A DNA stretch of 64,000 bases from Hymenobacter caeli (GTDB lineage: Bacteria; Bacteroidota; Bacteroidia; Cytophagales; Hymenobacteraceae): assembly GCF_013294115.1 (NCBI RefSeq), contig NZ_JABSNP010000001.1:248001-312000 (forward strand), given 5' to 3'. The notes beneath the pieces were generated by a model, which saw only the letters and a program-made list of their open reading frames with translations, had not been told where the DNA came from and made no database searches. A program made the position numbers and the translations under genes. Positions 18,244-26,642 of the stretch are shown in pieces. Position 1 is the stretch's first letter. The number at the start of each line of letters is the position of its first letter.

Positions 18244-20316
18244 ATGTTTTCAACTGTTCTCGTGCGCCGGCTCGCCCTGGCCTCGCTGGGGCTGGGCAGC
18301 GTGGCTGCCGTGGCCGCCGGCCCCCCCGCCAAAACCAAAGCCAAGCCGGTGCCGCCCCAACAAGGCATTGGCATCAACCTGGCCAACCTCGACAAGTCGG
18401 TCGCCCCCTGCGAGGATTTTTACCACTACGCCAACGGCACCTGGCTGAAGAACAACCCCGTGCCCGCCGCCGAAAGCCGCTGGGGCTCCTTTAACGAGCT
18501 GGCCGACCGCAACCAGGCCATCGAGAAGCGCATTTTGGTGAAAGCCGCGGCGGCGGCCCGCACTGCCAAGCCCGGCTCGAACGAGCAGAAAGTAGGCGAC
18601 TTCTACGCCGCGGCCATGGACTCGGTGGCCATCGAGAAAGCTGGCCTTAAGTACTTGCAGCCGCGCCTGGCGCAGATTGCCGGCCTGAAGAACCTGGCCG
18701 AAATTCAGCAGTACATGGCCAACCCGAAGTCGATTTCGACCGGCTGGTACGGCATGGGCGTGGGCCAGGATAGCAAGAACAGCACCGTGTACGCGGTGCA
18801 ACTGCGCCAAGGCGGCCTGGGCCTCGGCGACCGCGACTACTACCTGAAAGATGACGCCCGCTCGAAGGCCGTGCGGGCCGGCTACAAGACGTACATGACC
18901 AGCGTGTTCCAGCTGCTGGGCGATGCGCCGGCCCTGGCGGCCACCAACGCCGACGCCGTGATTGGCCTCGAAACCAAGCTGGCCCAGGCCAGCCGGGGCC
19001 GGGTGGATTTGCGCGACCGCATCAAAAATTACAACAAGGTACCGGTGGCCCAGGCCGTGCAGGACTACCCGAACCTAAACCTACCGCTGCGCCTCAAGGA
19101 TGCGGGCCTCGCCGGGGCCCAGGACGTTATCATCGGCCAGCCCGAGTTTCTGGCGGCCGTGAACACGCTGCTGGCCAGCACGCCCATTGCCGACCAGCAG
19201 CAGTACCTGCGCTGGAACTTGGTGTCGGACGTAACCTCGGCCCTGCCCAAGGCCTACGGCGACGCCGCTTTCCGCTTCCAGCAGGTGCTGACGGGGGCCA
19301 AGGTGCAGCAGCCGCGTTGGAAGCGCTCCTTGCGCGCCACCGACGGGGCCCTGGGCGAAGCCTTCGGCCAGCTCTACGTGGACGAAGCCTTCTCGCCGGC
19401 CGCCAAGGCCCGCGCCAAGCAGATGGTCGAAAACCTGCGCGCTGCCTACGCCGAGCGCATCATGGCCACCGACTGGATGAGCGCCGATACTAAGAAAGAG
19501 GCTATTCAGAAGCTGAACGGCTTCGCCGTGAAAATTGGCTACCCCGACAAGTGGAAGGACTACTCGAAGCTGAAAATCACCCGCGAGAGTGCGTTACAAA
19601 ACCTATTCGCCACCTCCGAGTGGCGCCGCGAAGACAACCTGGGCAAGTTCGGCAAGCCGATTGACCGGGGCGAGTGGGGCATGACGCCGCCCACCGTGAA
19701 TGCTTATTACAATTCGAGCATGAACGAAATCGTGTTTCCGGCCGGCATCCTCCAGCCGCCGTTTTACGACCCCAAGGCCGACGACGCGGTGAACTACGGC
19801 GGCGTAGGGGCCGTGATTGGCCACGAGATGACCCACGGCTTCGACGACCAGGGCCGCCGCTCGGACGCCAAGGGCAACCTGCGCGACTGGTGGACCAAGG
19901 AGGACAACGAGAAGTTTACGGCCAAGGCCGACATGGTGGGCAAGCAGTACGACGCCTTCACGCCGCTCGACTCGGTGCACGTGAACGGCAAGCTGACGAT
20001 GGGCGAGAACCTGGCCGACATCGGGGGCCTCACCATCGCCCACCAAGCGTTCTTGAAGACGGCGCAGGCCAAGGGCGGCCAGAAAATCGACGGCTTCACG
20101 CCCGAGCAGCGCTTCTTCCTGGGCTGGGCCCAGATTTGGCGCGCCAACGCCCGCCCCGAGTACGTGCGCCAGCAAGTGCAAACCGATCCGCATTCGCCCG
20201 AGCAGTTCCGCACCAACGGCCCGCTCATGAACATGCCCGAGTTCTACGAAGCATTCGGGTGCAAAGACGGCAGCAAAATGGTGCGCGCCACCGCCGACCG
20301 CTCGCGCATTTGGTAA
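18244..20316 (+). CDS. M13 family zinc metallopeptidase (second tandem paralog)
   Basis: A 690-residue paralog of the preceding gene with the same domain order: KSVAPCEDFYHYANGTW at the N-terminus, NAYYNSSMNEIVFPAGI, HEMTH zinc site (His527, Glu528, His531), ENLADIGG and the terminal ATADRSRIW. The ATG at 18244 was preferred over a GTG 12 codons upstream. Unlike its neighbour it has a Sec-type signal without a lipobox cysteine, so it should be periplasmic or secreted rather than lipid-anchored. The pair appears to be a tandem duplication with divergence in localisation. It ends near a strong terminator at 20409-20439. Confidence 0.95.
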   Translation: MFSTVLVRRLALASLGLGSVAAVAAGPPAKTKAKPVPPQQGIGINLANLDKSVAPCEDFYHYANGTWLKNNPVPAAESRWGSFNELADRNQAIEKRILVKAAAAARTAKPGSNEQKVGDFYAAAMDSVAIEKAGLKYLQPRLAQIAGLKNLAEIQQYMANPKSISTGWYGMGVGQDSKNSTVYAVQLRQGGLGLGDRDYYLKDDARSKAVRAGYKTYMTSVFQLLGDAPALAATNADAVIGLETKLAQASRGRVDLRDRIKNYNKVPVAQAVQDYPNLNLPLRLKDAGLAGAQDVIIGQPEFLAAVNTLLASTPIADQQQYLRWNLVSDVTSALPKAYGDAAFRFQQVLTGAKVQQPRWKRSLRATDGALGEAFGQLYVDEAFSPAAKARAKQMVENLRAAYAERIMATDWMSADTKKEAIQKLNGFAVKIGYPDKWKDYSKLKITRESALQNLFATSEWRREDNLGKFGKPIDRGEWGMTPPTVNAYYNSSMNEIVFPAGILQPPFYDPKADDAVNYGGVGAVIGHEMTHGFDDQGRRSDAKGNLRDWWTKEDNEKFTAKADMVGKQYDAFTPLDSVHVNGKLTMGENLADIGGLTIAHQAFLKTAQAKGGQKIDGFTPEQRFFLGWAQIWRANARPEYVRQQVQTDPHSPEQFRTNGPLMNMPEFYEAFGCKDGSKMVRATADRSRIW

Positions 20317-20408
20317 CAACATTTTGGCCTCTGGCTGGCACCCGGCCTTTATCTAATTGCATGATTAAGACAAACCGCGGCCGGTAGCTGAACACTACTA
20401 ACATTTGC

Positions 20409-20439
20409 AAAAAGCCCGGCCGCTCTGGCCGGGCTTTTT
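20409..20439 (+). terminator. Rho-independent terminator
   Basis: A GC-rich stem (AAAAAGCCCGGCC and its complement) followed by six T residues, about 90 nt after the second M13 gene and ahead of the BLUF promoter. Confidence 0.85.
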
Positions 20440-20449
20440 TGGGCGGTAA

Positions 20450-20480
20450 TTGCGCACGTAGGGGGGAGCCGCTAGATTTG
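20450..20480 (+). promoter_or_regulatory. Bacteroidota-type promoter for the BLUF gene
   Basis: TTG at 20450-20452 is followed after 20 nt by TAGATTTG at 20473-20480, matching TTG-N19/21-TAnnTTTG. The box lies 24 nt before the ATG at 20505, so the transcript leader is short. Confidence 0.65.
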
Positions 20481-20504
20481 GCCCCCATTCTTTTTCGCCC
20501 GCCC

Positions 20505-20894
20505 ATGCACCACCTCGTCTACACCAGCACCGTCGCCTTTTTTACCAAAGAAGACCTTCAGGGCTTGCTGGGCCGCTGGCGCGCCACCAACGCCCGCCTG
20601 GGCGTGACGGGCGTGCTGCTCTACGGCGAGGGCCAAGTCCTGCAAGTGCTGGAAGGCGAGGCCGGGCCCGTGCAAAAGCTGTTCGCCACCATTGCCGCCG
20701 ACGTGCGCCACCGCAGCGTGAGCAAGCTGGCCGACGGCCCCAGCCCGGGCCGGGCCTTCGCCGACTGGTCGATGCAGTTCCGGGCCGTGGACGCGGCCGC
20801 TTTTGCCCGCGTGGTGCGACAGCTGCAGGGTTCCCCCAGCCACGCCCACGGCCTGGCCTCGCTGCTGGAAGCCTTCATGGCCGAGCAGCCGTAA
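20505..20894 (+). CDS. Single-domain BLUF blue-light photoreceptor
   Basis: A 129-residue protein consisting of one FAD-binding BLUF domain plus a short helical tail. All the residues that form the light-switching network are present when aligned to AppA numbering: Tyr6, Asn29, Gln47 (in VLQVLEGE), Trp88 and Met90 (FADWSM). The LGVTGVLLY strand is diagnostic. There is no output domain, so signalling must be by interaction with a partner protein that cannot be identified here. The start at 20505 fits a promoter 24 nt upstream. It converges on the cyclophilin gene with only 15 nt between stops. Confidence 0.92.
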   Translation: MHHLVYTSTVAFFTKEDLQGLLGRWRATNARLGVTGVLLYGEGQVLQVLEGEAGPVQKLFATIAADVRHRSVSKLADGPSPGRAFADWSMQFRAVDAAAFARVVRQLQGSPSHAHGLASLLEAFMAEQP

Positions 20895-20909
20895 CGGCCG
20901 GCCGGGTAA

Positions 20910-21668
20910 TTATTTCACTACCTCTACCTTCATGGGGATGTCCTGCACCGGCCACTTATCGGACTCCACGGGCACCCGCGAAATCTTGTCCACCACGTCC
21001 TGGCCCTCGGTTATTTCGCCGAACACCGTGTATTGGCCGTCGAGCGAGGGCGCGCCGCCCTCCGCGGCGTAGGCCCGCAGCTGGTCGGGCGTGAGGCGGC
21101 GGGGCGTCATGGCCTGGGCCTGGTTGGGGGCCAGCTTTTCGCCCACCACGAAGTAAAAATCGGTGTTTGACGAGAGCCGGCCGGGGTTTTGCTCGTCGTC
21201 GTAGCGGGCCATGCCCAGGGCCCCCCGGTGGTGGAAGTGCCCGGCCCGGAACTCGGGCGGCAGCCGGTAGCGGTGCAGCCGGATGGTGCGGGGCCCCGCC
21301 GTCTGCCCCCCCTGCACGGCAAAGTCCTTCACCACCCGGTTGAACATCGTCTCGCTGAACACGCCTTTGCGGGTGAGCAGCAAGAAGTTGGCCTTGTGGA
21401 TGGGCGTGTCGTCGTACAACTGCACCCGAATTTTGCCGAAGCGCGTGGTGAAGAGCACCTCCGAGCCGGGGTACTGCCGGCCGTAGGCCAGCAGCGCAGC
21501 CGGGGCCGTAGCGTCGGTGAGGGCGGCAATATCGGGGCCCGGTGCGGCGGGGCGGGCGGCGGCGGGCGCGGCGGCGGGCGGCGGGGTTGGGTTGCAGGCG
21601 GCCAGCAGGCCCAAGGCCCCCCCGGCCATCGCCCGGCAGCCCTTTGCGAAAAAAGACGTGCGTTTCAT
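20910..21668 (-). CDS. Cyclophilin-type peptidyl-prolyl isomerase lipoprotein
   Basis: A 252-residue protein with a lipoprotein signal (lipobox LLAAC, Cys25), an Ala/Pro linker and a helix, then a cyclophilin domain from about residue 75. Recognisable elements are FTTRFGKIRVQLYDDTPIH, the strand-turn MFNRVVKDFAVQGGQ, GALGMARYDDEQN and QYTVFGEITEGQDVVDKI. The usual catalytic Arg-Phe pair is present in FNRVV and the Q-G-G loop. It should assist folding of envelope proteins. The start at 21668 gives the lipobox; the longer frame adds a non-signal N-terminus. Confidence 0.9.
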   Translation of the reverse strand: MKRTSFFAKGCRAMAGGALGLLAACNPTPPPAAAPAAARPAAPGPDIAALTDATAPAALLAYGRQYPGSEVLFTTRFGKIRVQLYDDTPIHKANFLLLTRKGVFSETMFNRVVKDFAVQGGQTAGPRTIRLHRYRLPPEFRAGHFHHRGALGMARYDDEQNPGRLSSNTDFYFVVGEKLAPNQAQAMTPRRLTPDQLRAYAAEGGAPSLDGQYTVFGEITEGQDVVDKISRVPVESDKWPVQDIPMKVEVVK

Positions 21669-21675
21669 GCCACAA

Positions 21676-21713
21676 AAAAAGCCCGGCCCCGCCAATAGTG
21701 GCGCGGCCGGGCG
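21676..21713 (-). terminator. Terminator of the S1/P1 nuclease gene
   Basis: A GC stem (CGCCCGGCCGCG pairing with GGCCGGGC across a short internal loop) followed on the minus strand by seven T residues. It lies between the nuclease stop and the cyclophilin start. Confidence 0.75.
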
Positions 21714-21731
21714 CCTGAGCAGGCCGCCAGC

Positions 21732-22916
21732 CTACCAAGGGATGCTGGTGGTGCGGGTTTTGCTTTTAGTAGTGCCGTCGGGGGTTTTGCTCTTGGTTTT
21801 GACTTTGAGCGGCTCGGGGGCCGCCGCGGGCGCGGGCGCGCCGGGGGCCGGGGTGGCGGGCACGTCCTCCGCCTGCACGGCAGGGGCCTCTTGGGCGGCT
21901 TTTATCTCGTCGGGCGCTTCCACGCGCTTCTCTTTTTGCTGGGCCAGCAGGAGGTGGTCCTGGGCCAGGGTGTTTTTCTTGGCGGCGGCCAGTTCGGTTT
22001 CCAGCTTGGCCCGCTCGTCCTTGCTGAGGCGGTTGGGCGTCATCAGCTGGTTGAGGTCGGGCTTGCCGGCGTTTTGCCAGGCCGTGAGCCAGAGCGACGC
22101 CACCAGGGTAGGGGCCAGCTTGAGGCGGTTGGCCACCATGCCGCCCACCAGCTTCTCGTACTCGGCGGCGAAAGCGTCGGAGTAGCGGCGTTGGGTTTTG
22201 CCGTAGCGGTGCGAAAACGTGTACCGCTCGGGCCCCGGCAGCATTTTTTCCACCTTGCCGGCCCGGTCAAACGTCTCGGTGAGGAAGCCGTAGCTGCGCT
22301 GTACCGTGGTCCAGGCCTCGGCCTGCGGGTTTTTGATATAGGCGGCCGGCTCGTAGGTGATGTTGTACTCGGCGATGTAGGTCTCGGGCAAGGCGCTTTC
22401 CCAAAGGCTGTGCAGGCCAGCTTGGTTGGTGAGCTGCCCGTCGTAGTTGATGGTGGTGTGCAGCGGCACAAAAGCGTCGCTCACGTAGTGCCCCAGTTCG
22501 GCCGAGAGCTGCACGATGGCCACCGTGTCGCGCTGCCGGAAGGCCTCGGTGAGCCGCTCGGTGGTTTCGGCGATTACCCACGGCACAGTGCCGTACTTGC
22601 GCAGCGTGTCGGCCGTGAATTTCTCCGCCGCCGCGTTGTAATCCTGGGGTACTTTAGCGAAGGGGTTGTCCTCCGAGTAGTGGTCCATGTCGATGTAGTG
22701 CTTGCCGGCCTCGCTGGGGTCGGTGGCGCGGCGCTCGTCGGGAGCCGTGCTCTGGCGCACTAACTCGGGCAGGTGCCGGTAATAAAAAGCTTGCATGCTG
22801 CCCGGCAGCCGGTACACGGCCACCTGCGTGATGAGGCGGTGGCCAAAAAAGCCCCAGGCCCCGGCCGAGCCCCCGGCCAGCAGCAGCAGGGCCAGCGGTA
22901 GTAATAGCTTCTTCAT
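21732..22916 (-). CDS. S1/P1-type zinc nuclease, secreted
   Basis: A 394-residue nuclease of the S1/P1 (phospholipase C-like) family. The signal peptide ends just before Trp21 (AGA then WGFFGHR), which fits the family rule that the mature N-terminal Trp is a zinc ligand. Further ligand motifs are GHRLI, HYIDMDHY and HYVSDAFVPLHTT. It likely degrades single-stranded DNA or RNA outside the cytoplasm for phosphate or nucleoside salvage. The C-terminal 90 residues are unusual: a Lys/Ala/Glu-rich helical part and a disordered Pro/Ala tail ending KTRTTSIPW, beyond the normal domain. The start at 22916 was chosen for the signal peptide. Confidence 0.9.
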   Translation of the reverse strand: MKKLLLPLALLLLAGGSAGAWGFFGHRLITQVAVYRLPGSMQAFYYRHLPELVRQSTAPDERRATDPSEAGKHYIDMDHYSEDNPFAKVPQDYNAAAEKFTADTLRKYGTVPWVIAETTERLTEAFRQRDTVAIVQLSAELGHYVSDAFVPLHTTINYDGQLTNQAGLHSLWESALPETYIAEYNITYEPAAYIKNPQAEAWTTVQRSYGFLTETFDRAGKVEKMLPGPERYTFSHRYGKTQRRYSDAFAAEYEKLVGGMVANRLKLAPTLVASLWLTAWQNAGKPDLNQLMTPNRLSKDERAKLETELAAAKKNTLAQDHLLLAQQKEKRVEAPDEIKAAQEAPAVQAEDVPATPAPGAPAPAAAPEPLKVKTKSKTPDGTTKSKTRTTSIPW

Positions 22917-23306
22917 AAAACGGTAAGGATGTGAATAATTCCGGGATGGGCCGGTTCGCGAAGGTCGGCAACAGCTGGCAGTGTTTGGCGCTGCCAGGGC
23001 GAAATTTAATAAATCGCCCCAGGACAACCGGCAATTTATAATATGATTATATGAATTATACGAAACATCGGCAAACGGCTCAAGCATGCTTTAACATGGA
23101 CTGTTAACAATTTCGCAATCGTTATTTTAATTTTTTTAAAACTTTTGCGCAATGGATTGCGTAATAGTATTACATTTGCATAGAAATTCCTCACTCCCAC
23201 CCAACCTACGCCGCTCTGGCGGCAACAAAAACGCCCGGCTTTCCATACGGAAAGCCGGGCGTTTTTACGTTTACCGGCCTGCACTTCGCCGTTAAACACG
23301 TATCAT
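22917..23306. other. AT-rich intergenic region with possible promoter and hairpin
   Basis: This 390-nt gap lies between the start of the S1/P1 gene and the end of the amidohydrolase gene. About 23020-23185 is very AT-rich, unlike its surroundings. A TACATTTG box at 23171-23178 points right, toward the hairpin at 23226-23266. No open frame of recognisable product is present on either strand. Confidence 0.6.
23226..23266. terminator. Bidirectional terminator of the amidohydrolase gene
   Basis: A perfect 18-bp stem (AAAAACGCCCGGCTTTCC and its complement) with a four-base loop, flanked by A and T tracts. It lies about 40 nt beyond the amidohydrolase stop on the minus strand and could also end a short rightward transcript. 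Confidence 0.9.
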
Positions 23307-24602
23307 TCAATTATTTACGTATACCACGCCGGCTTTCATCACGAATCGGGGCCGCATCAGGGCTGTGATGTCCTTGAGCGGGTCGCCGTCGAGGGCCACC
23401 ACGTCGGCGAGTTTGCCGGCTTCGAGGGCCCCGAAGTTGGCCGATTCGTCGAGCAGGGCGGCGGCGTTGAGCGTGGCGCTGCGGATGGCTTCGAGCGGCG
23501 GCATGCCGGCCTCGGTCATGTAGCCGAACTCGCGGGCGTTCTGGCCGTGGCGGTACACGCCGGCGTCGGTGCCGAAGGCCACCCGCACGCCGGCTTTGTA
23601 GGCGCGGCCAAAGGTGCTCTGGATCTGGGGCCCGATGCTGAGGGCCTTGGCCGCGACAACGGGCGAGAAGTAGTCGGGGTGCTTGCGGGCCGTATCGGCC
23701 ACCGACTTGCCGGCGATGATGGTGGGCACGTACCAAGTGCGGGTTTTAACCATCAGCTGAATGGCTTCCGCGTCCATCAGCGAGCCGTGCTCGATGCTGG
23801 TCACGCCGGCCCGCACCGCCCGCTTAATGCCCTCGGCCCCGTGGGCGTGGCAAGCCACGGCCATCCCCAGGTCGCGGGCGGTCTGCACGATGGCCCGGAT
23901 TTCTTCCTCGGTGTACTGCGCGCCGCTGGCGTCCTTGCTCAGGTCGAGCACCCCGCCGGTGCTGGCAATCTTAATCAAATCGGCACCCCGCCGAAACTGT
24001 TCGCGCACGGCCTGTTGGCACTGCACGGGGCCGTTGGCGACTCCTTCGGCCGGGCCCAAATTCAATTTTTCTATCATGTAGTCGCTGAGCCCGTCGGATT
24101 CGTCCATGTGCCCGCCGGTGCTCGAGATGGCCGTGCCGGCCGAATAGATGCGCGGCCCTGGCACCAACCCCTTGGCCACGGCCTTGCGCAAGGCCGTGTT
24201 TATGCCCGAGCCCCCGCAGTCGCGCACCGTGGTGAAGCCCGCCCGCAGCGTCGTCAGGGCGTTGGCCTCGGCGCGGTAGGCCACGTCGGCCGGGTTCAGG
24301 GTGAAGCGCTCGGCGAACGAAGCCCGGCTCGGCACCGTTTCCAAGTGCACGTGGCAGTCGATGAGGCCGGGCAGCACGGTGCGGTTTTCGAGGTCGATGA
24401 CTTTGTCCTGGGGGCCAGCGGCGGCGTAGCCGGCCTGCACGGCCACGATGCGGTCTTTCTCGACTACCACGGTCTGCTGGGCCAGCAGCCGGCCGCTACG
24501 CACGTCGAGCAGGTGGCCGCAGTGCAGGTAGGTTTTTTGGGCGAAAGCGGCGGGGGCCGCGAGCAGCGCCGCCGCTAGGGGGAGAATAAATCTGCGCGTC
24601 AT
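23307..24602 (-). CDS. Secreted amidohydrolase (imidazolonepropionase-like, Xaa-Pro dipeptidase type)
   Basis: A 431-residue metal-dependent hydrolase of the amidohydrolase superfamily with a Sec signal peptide (cleavage near AFAQ). The metal motif GLIDCHVHLE (His84, His86), the carboxylated-lysine region IKIASTGG, CHAHG, SIEHGSL and the catalytic Asp in AFGTDAG are all in the expected order; the terminal beta-sandwich strand KLADVVALDGDPL closes the fold. This set matches proteins that hydrolyse Xaa-Pro dipeptides or similar amides. The exact substrate is not determined by sequence. It is monocistronic. Confidence 0.88.
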   Translation of the reverse strand: MTRRFILPLAAALLAAPAAFAQKTYLHCGHLLDVRSGRLLAQQTVVVEKDRIVAVQAGYAAAGPQDKVIDLENRTVLPGLIDCHVHLETVPSRASFAERFTLNPADVAYRAEANALTTLRAGFTTVRDCGGSGINTALRKAVAKGLVPGPRIYSAGTAISSTGGHMDESDGLSDYMIEKLNLGPAEGVANGPVQCQQAVREQFRRGADLIKIASTGGVLDLSKDASGAQYTEEEIRAIVQTARDLGMAVACHAHGAEGIKRAVRAGVTSIEHGSLMDAEAIQLMVKTRTWYVPTIIAGKSVADTARKHPDYFSPVVAAKALSIGPQIQSTFGRAYKAGVRVAFGTDAGVYRHGQNAREFGYMTEAGMPPLEAIRSATLNAAALLDESANFGALEAGKLADVVALDGDPLKDITALMRPRFVMKAGVVYVNN

Positions 24603-24701
24603 AGGTTTGCCGGAGTTGAGGCGGGAAGGTACACGAATAGCCGGACTAGAGCCGTAGCCTTTCTTGCCGTTCTACCATTTTATCATCCCCAAATACCTCC
24701 C

Positions 24702-24956
24702 ATGACCACCCAGGAAGATTTTGAAGCCGCCGCCCAGCGGGCCCAGCAGCTGCCCGGCAAGCCCGCCAACACCGTGCTGCTCCAGCTCTACGCCCTCTAC
24801 AAGCAGGCCACCGACGGCGACGTGACCGGGGCCCGTCCCGGCGGCTTCGACTTCAAAGCCATTGCCAAGCACGACGCCTGGAGCGCCCTGCGCGGCCTCA
24901 GCAAAGATGCCGCCCGCCAGCAGTACGTGGCGCTGGTGGGGGAGCTGGCGGGGTAG
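24702..24956 (+). CDS. Acyl-CoA-binding protein
   Basis: An 84-residue ACBP consisting of the four-helix bundle that binds long-chain acyl-CoA. The family core is clear: LLQLYALYKQATDGDV (helix 2), then FDFKAIAKHDAWSAL with the conserved Lys and Trp, and a last helix ARQQYVALVGEL. It would buffer or carry acyl-CoA esters in the cytoplasm. No fatty-acid gene is adjacent. It ends just before an inverted array of 8-nt units. Confidence 0.93.
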   Translation: MTTQEDFEAAAQRAQQLPGKPANTVLLQLYALYKQATDGDVTGARPGGFDFKAIAKHDAWSALRGLSKDAARQQYVALVGELAG

Positions 24957-25098
24957 GTGAATGGGTGAATGGGGGTATAAGCAGCTGGTATAAATTCCTA
25001 AAATTTAATTGGCAGGTGGACGAGCGAATGATGGGATGAAGAAGCGAGCATCTGCCCTAAATCCTCATTCACCCATTCACCCATTCACTCATTCCCCC
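24956..25098. repeat. Inverted array of 8-nt units
   Basis: Two or more copies of GTGAATGG (24957-24975) face three copies of the reverse complement (about 25065-25098), leaving a loop of about 90 nt. The right arm has about one more unit. The right arm touches the start codon of the next gene. The loop shows nothing recognisable. Confidence 0.7.
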
Positions 25099-25099
25099 A

Positions 25100-26143
25100 A
25101 TGCACATCTCCCGCAAAAAGCCCAGCTACCCCATCACGCCTGCCCTGCGGCAGTACCTGCGCGACTACGACCGCGAGGCCCCGCTGGCGGTGAGCTACGC
25201 CGATTTGCGGAGCTACAGCGGCTCGTTTGCCCTGCACGACCGGGCCGGGCGCGACACCCTCTGGCAGACGGTATACTACGAGCCCCAGGCCCTGCGGGAG
25301 CTGAGCGCGGGCCTGGCCCAGGTGTACGCGCTGCTGAAAACGGCCGGCGACCTCTCGTTTACCGACAGCCTCGTGGCCGACCGCATCGACTTCTGCCACT
25401 TCGGCAACTCGCAGCCGTTCCGGGTGCGGATTCTCAACCAGCTCAACGACAACTACGATTTCTTCTACGTGAAGCAGGCCGACGCCTCGCGCCTCTACGG
25501 CCTGGAGCTGGAGCACCTGCTCTCGCCCAACTCGATGAACTTCCTCACCAGCGGCCCCACCCTGATTGAGGAGCACATTGCCGGCATCCCGGGCGACGAC
25601 TTCATCCGCCTGCGCCTGAGCCAGCCGCACCTCAACCAGGTGCGCATCGCCAAGGAGTTCGTGAAGTTCAACGAGCGCTGCTTTGCCCGGCTGCTGGGCG
25701 ACATGCGGGCCTACAATTACGTGGTGGCCATCACGCCCGACTTCGAGGACGAGCAATACCGGGTGCGGGCCATCGATTTCGACCAGCAGAGCTACGAGGG
25801 CAACCAGCGCATGTACCAGCCCCGGTATTTTGCCGACAACGCCGCCGTGGTGGACCTGTGCGCCCGCCTGCTGAAGCCCGAAAACGTGCGTCAGTACCAA
25901 ACCGAGGAGCGCACCCTGATGGCCCGCCGCGCCCGCGCCGAGCGCCACCGCCTGCGGGCCCTGCTCGACGTGATGCGGGCCCACGACCTCGCGCCGCCCG
26001 AGAAAGTGGAGGAGCTAAAAACCGCCCTCAACCGCTACCACCGCACCCAAAAATTCGACTACTGCGACTCGATGGGCGACCTGGTGAGGCAGAACCTGTG
26101 GCTCATGCTGGGCCCCCGTACCTTGTCCACTGTAATGCCATAG
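25100..26143 (+). CDS. Conserved-looking protein of unknown function
   Basis: A 347-residue soluble protein without signal peptide or membrane segments. I do not recognise the family. Notable stretches are DNYDFFYVKQADASR (about 115-130), LIEEHIAGIPGDDFI, a VRAIDFDQQSYEGNQRMYQP segment near residue 220 and a final Arg/Leu-rich helical region. The order of a Lys-bearing strand, a hinge-like HIAGIPGD and an acidic IDFDQ motif loosely recalls atypical kinase folds, but no GxGxxG loop or HxD motif is seen, so this is only a guess. It starts directly after an inverted array and is followed by a PH-like gene 60 nt on. Confidence 0.75.
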   Translation: MHISRKKPSYPITPALRQYLRDYDREAPLAVSYADLRSYSGSFALHDRAGRDTLWQTVYYEPQALRELSAGLAQVYALLKTAGDLSFTDSLVADRIDFCHFGNSQPFRVRILNQLNDNYDFFYVKQADASRLYGLELEHLLSPNSMNFLTSGPTLIEEHIAGIPGDDFIRLRLSQPHLNQVRIAKEFVKFNERCFARLLGDMRAYNYVVAITPDFEDEQYRVRAIDFDQQSYEGNQRMYQPRYFADNAAVVDLCARLLKPENVRQYQTEERTLMARRARAERHRLRALLDVMRAHDLAPPEKVEELKTALNRYHRTQKFDYCDSMGDLVRQNLWLMLGPRTLSTVMP

Positions 26144-26203
26144 GCCTACCGGTCATACATTGTTTCAACGCGTACCCTAACGGCTGCGGCCACCCTTTTC
26201 GCT

Positions 26204-26572
26204 ATGGTCAAGATTGAACAACAGGATGATGCGGTGGTCTTCGTCGTGGAAGGCTGGCACAAGCTCTGGGCGCTGCGCAGCGAATTGCGCATCCCGCAGG
26301 CCAACATTAAGGGGGCCCGGCGCGACGCCCAGGCTGCGCATGCCCCCGGCCTGCGCATGCCCGGCACCCACGTCCCGGGCTTCCTGAAGGCCGGCACGTT
26401 CTACCTGGACGGCTTTTTCGATGGCAAGCCCTCGTTTTTAGACGTGCAGCACGACGCCAATACCATCGTAGTGGACCTGGCCGACGAGCAGTTTACCCGC
26501 CTCATCATCGAAGTAGAAGACCCCGATGCCGCCGTGGCCCTGCTCACCCGCCTCGTTACCCCAGCCAGCTAG
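26204..26572 (+). CDS. Small PH-like domain protein, unknown function
   Basis: A 122-residue cytoplasmic protein whose strand pattern (MVKIEQQDDAVVFVVEG, LRIPQANIKGA, GTFYLDG, NTIVVDLADEQFTRLIIEVEDPDAAVALL) resembles small bacterial PH-like domains found alone in many genomes. The middle motif LRMPGTHVPGFLKAGTF is the best conserved-looking part. Role unknown. It may be cotranscribed with the gene 60 nt upstream. It ends just before a strong hairpin. Confidence 0.7.
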   Translation: MVKIEQQDDAVVFVVEGWHKLWALRSELRIPQANIKGARRDAQAAHAPGLRMPGTHVPGFLKAGTFYLDGFFDGKPSFLDVQHDANTIVVDLADEQFTRLIIEVEDPDAAVALLTRLVTPAS

Positions 26573-26582
26573 TGGGAACGCA

Positions 26583-26622
26583 GAAAAGGCAGTTGCTCCG
26601 GCCCGGAGCGACTGCCTTTTCT
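26583..26622. terminator. Bidirectional terminator
   Basis: A stem of AAAAGGCAGTTGCTCC against its near-perfect complement with T/A-rich ends. It lies between the converging PH-like and CDGSH genes. Confidence 0.85.
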
Positions 26623-26642
26623 ACAAGTGAATGCCGCCGTGG

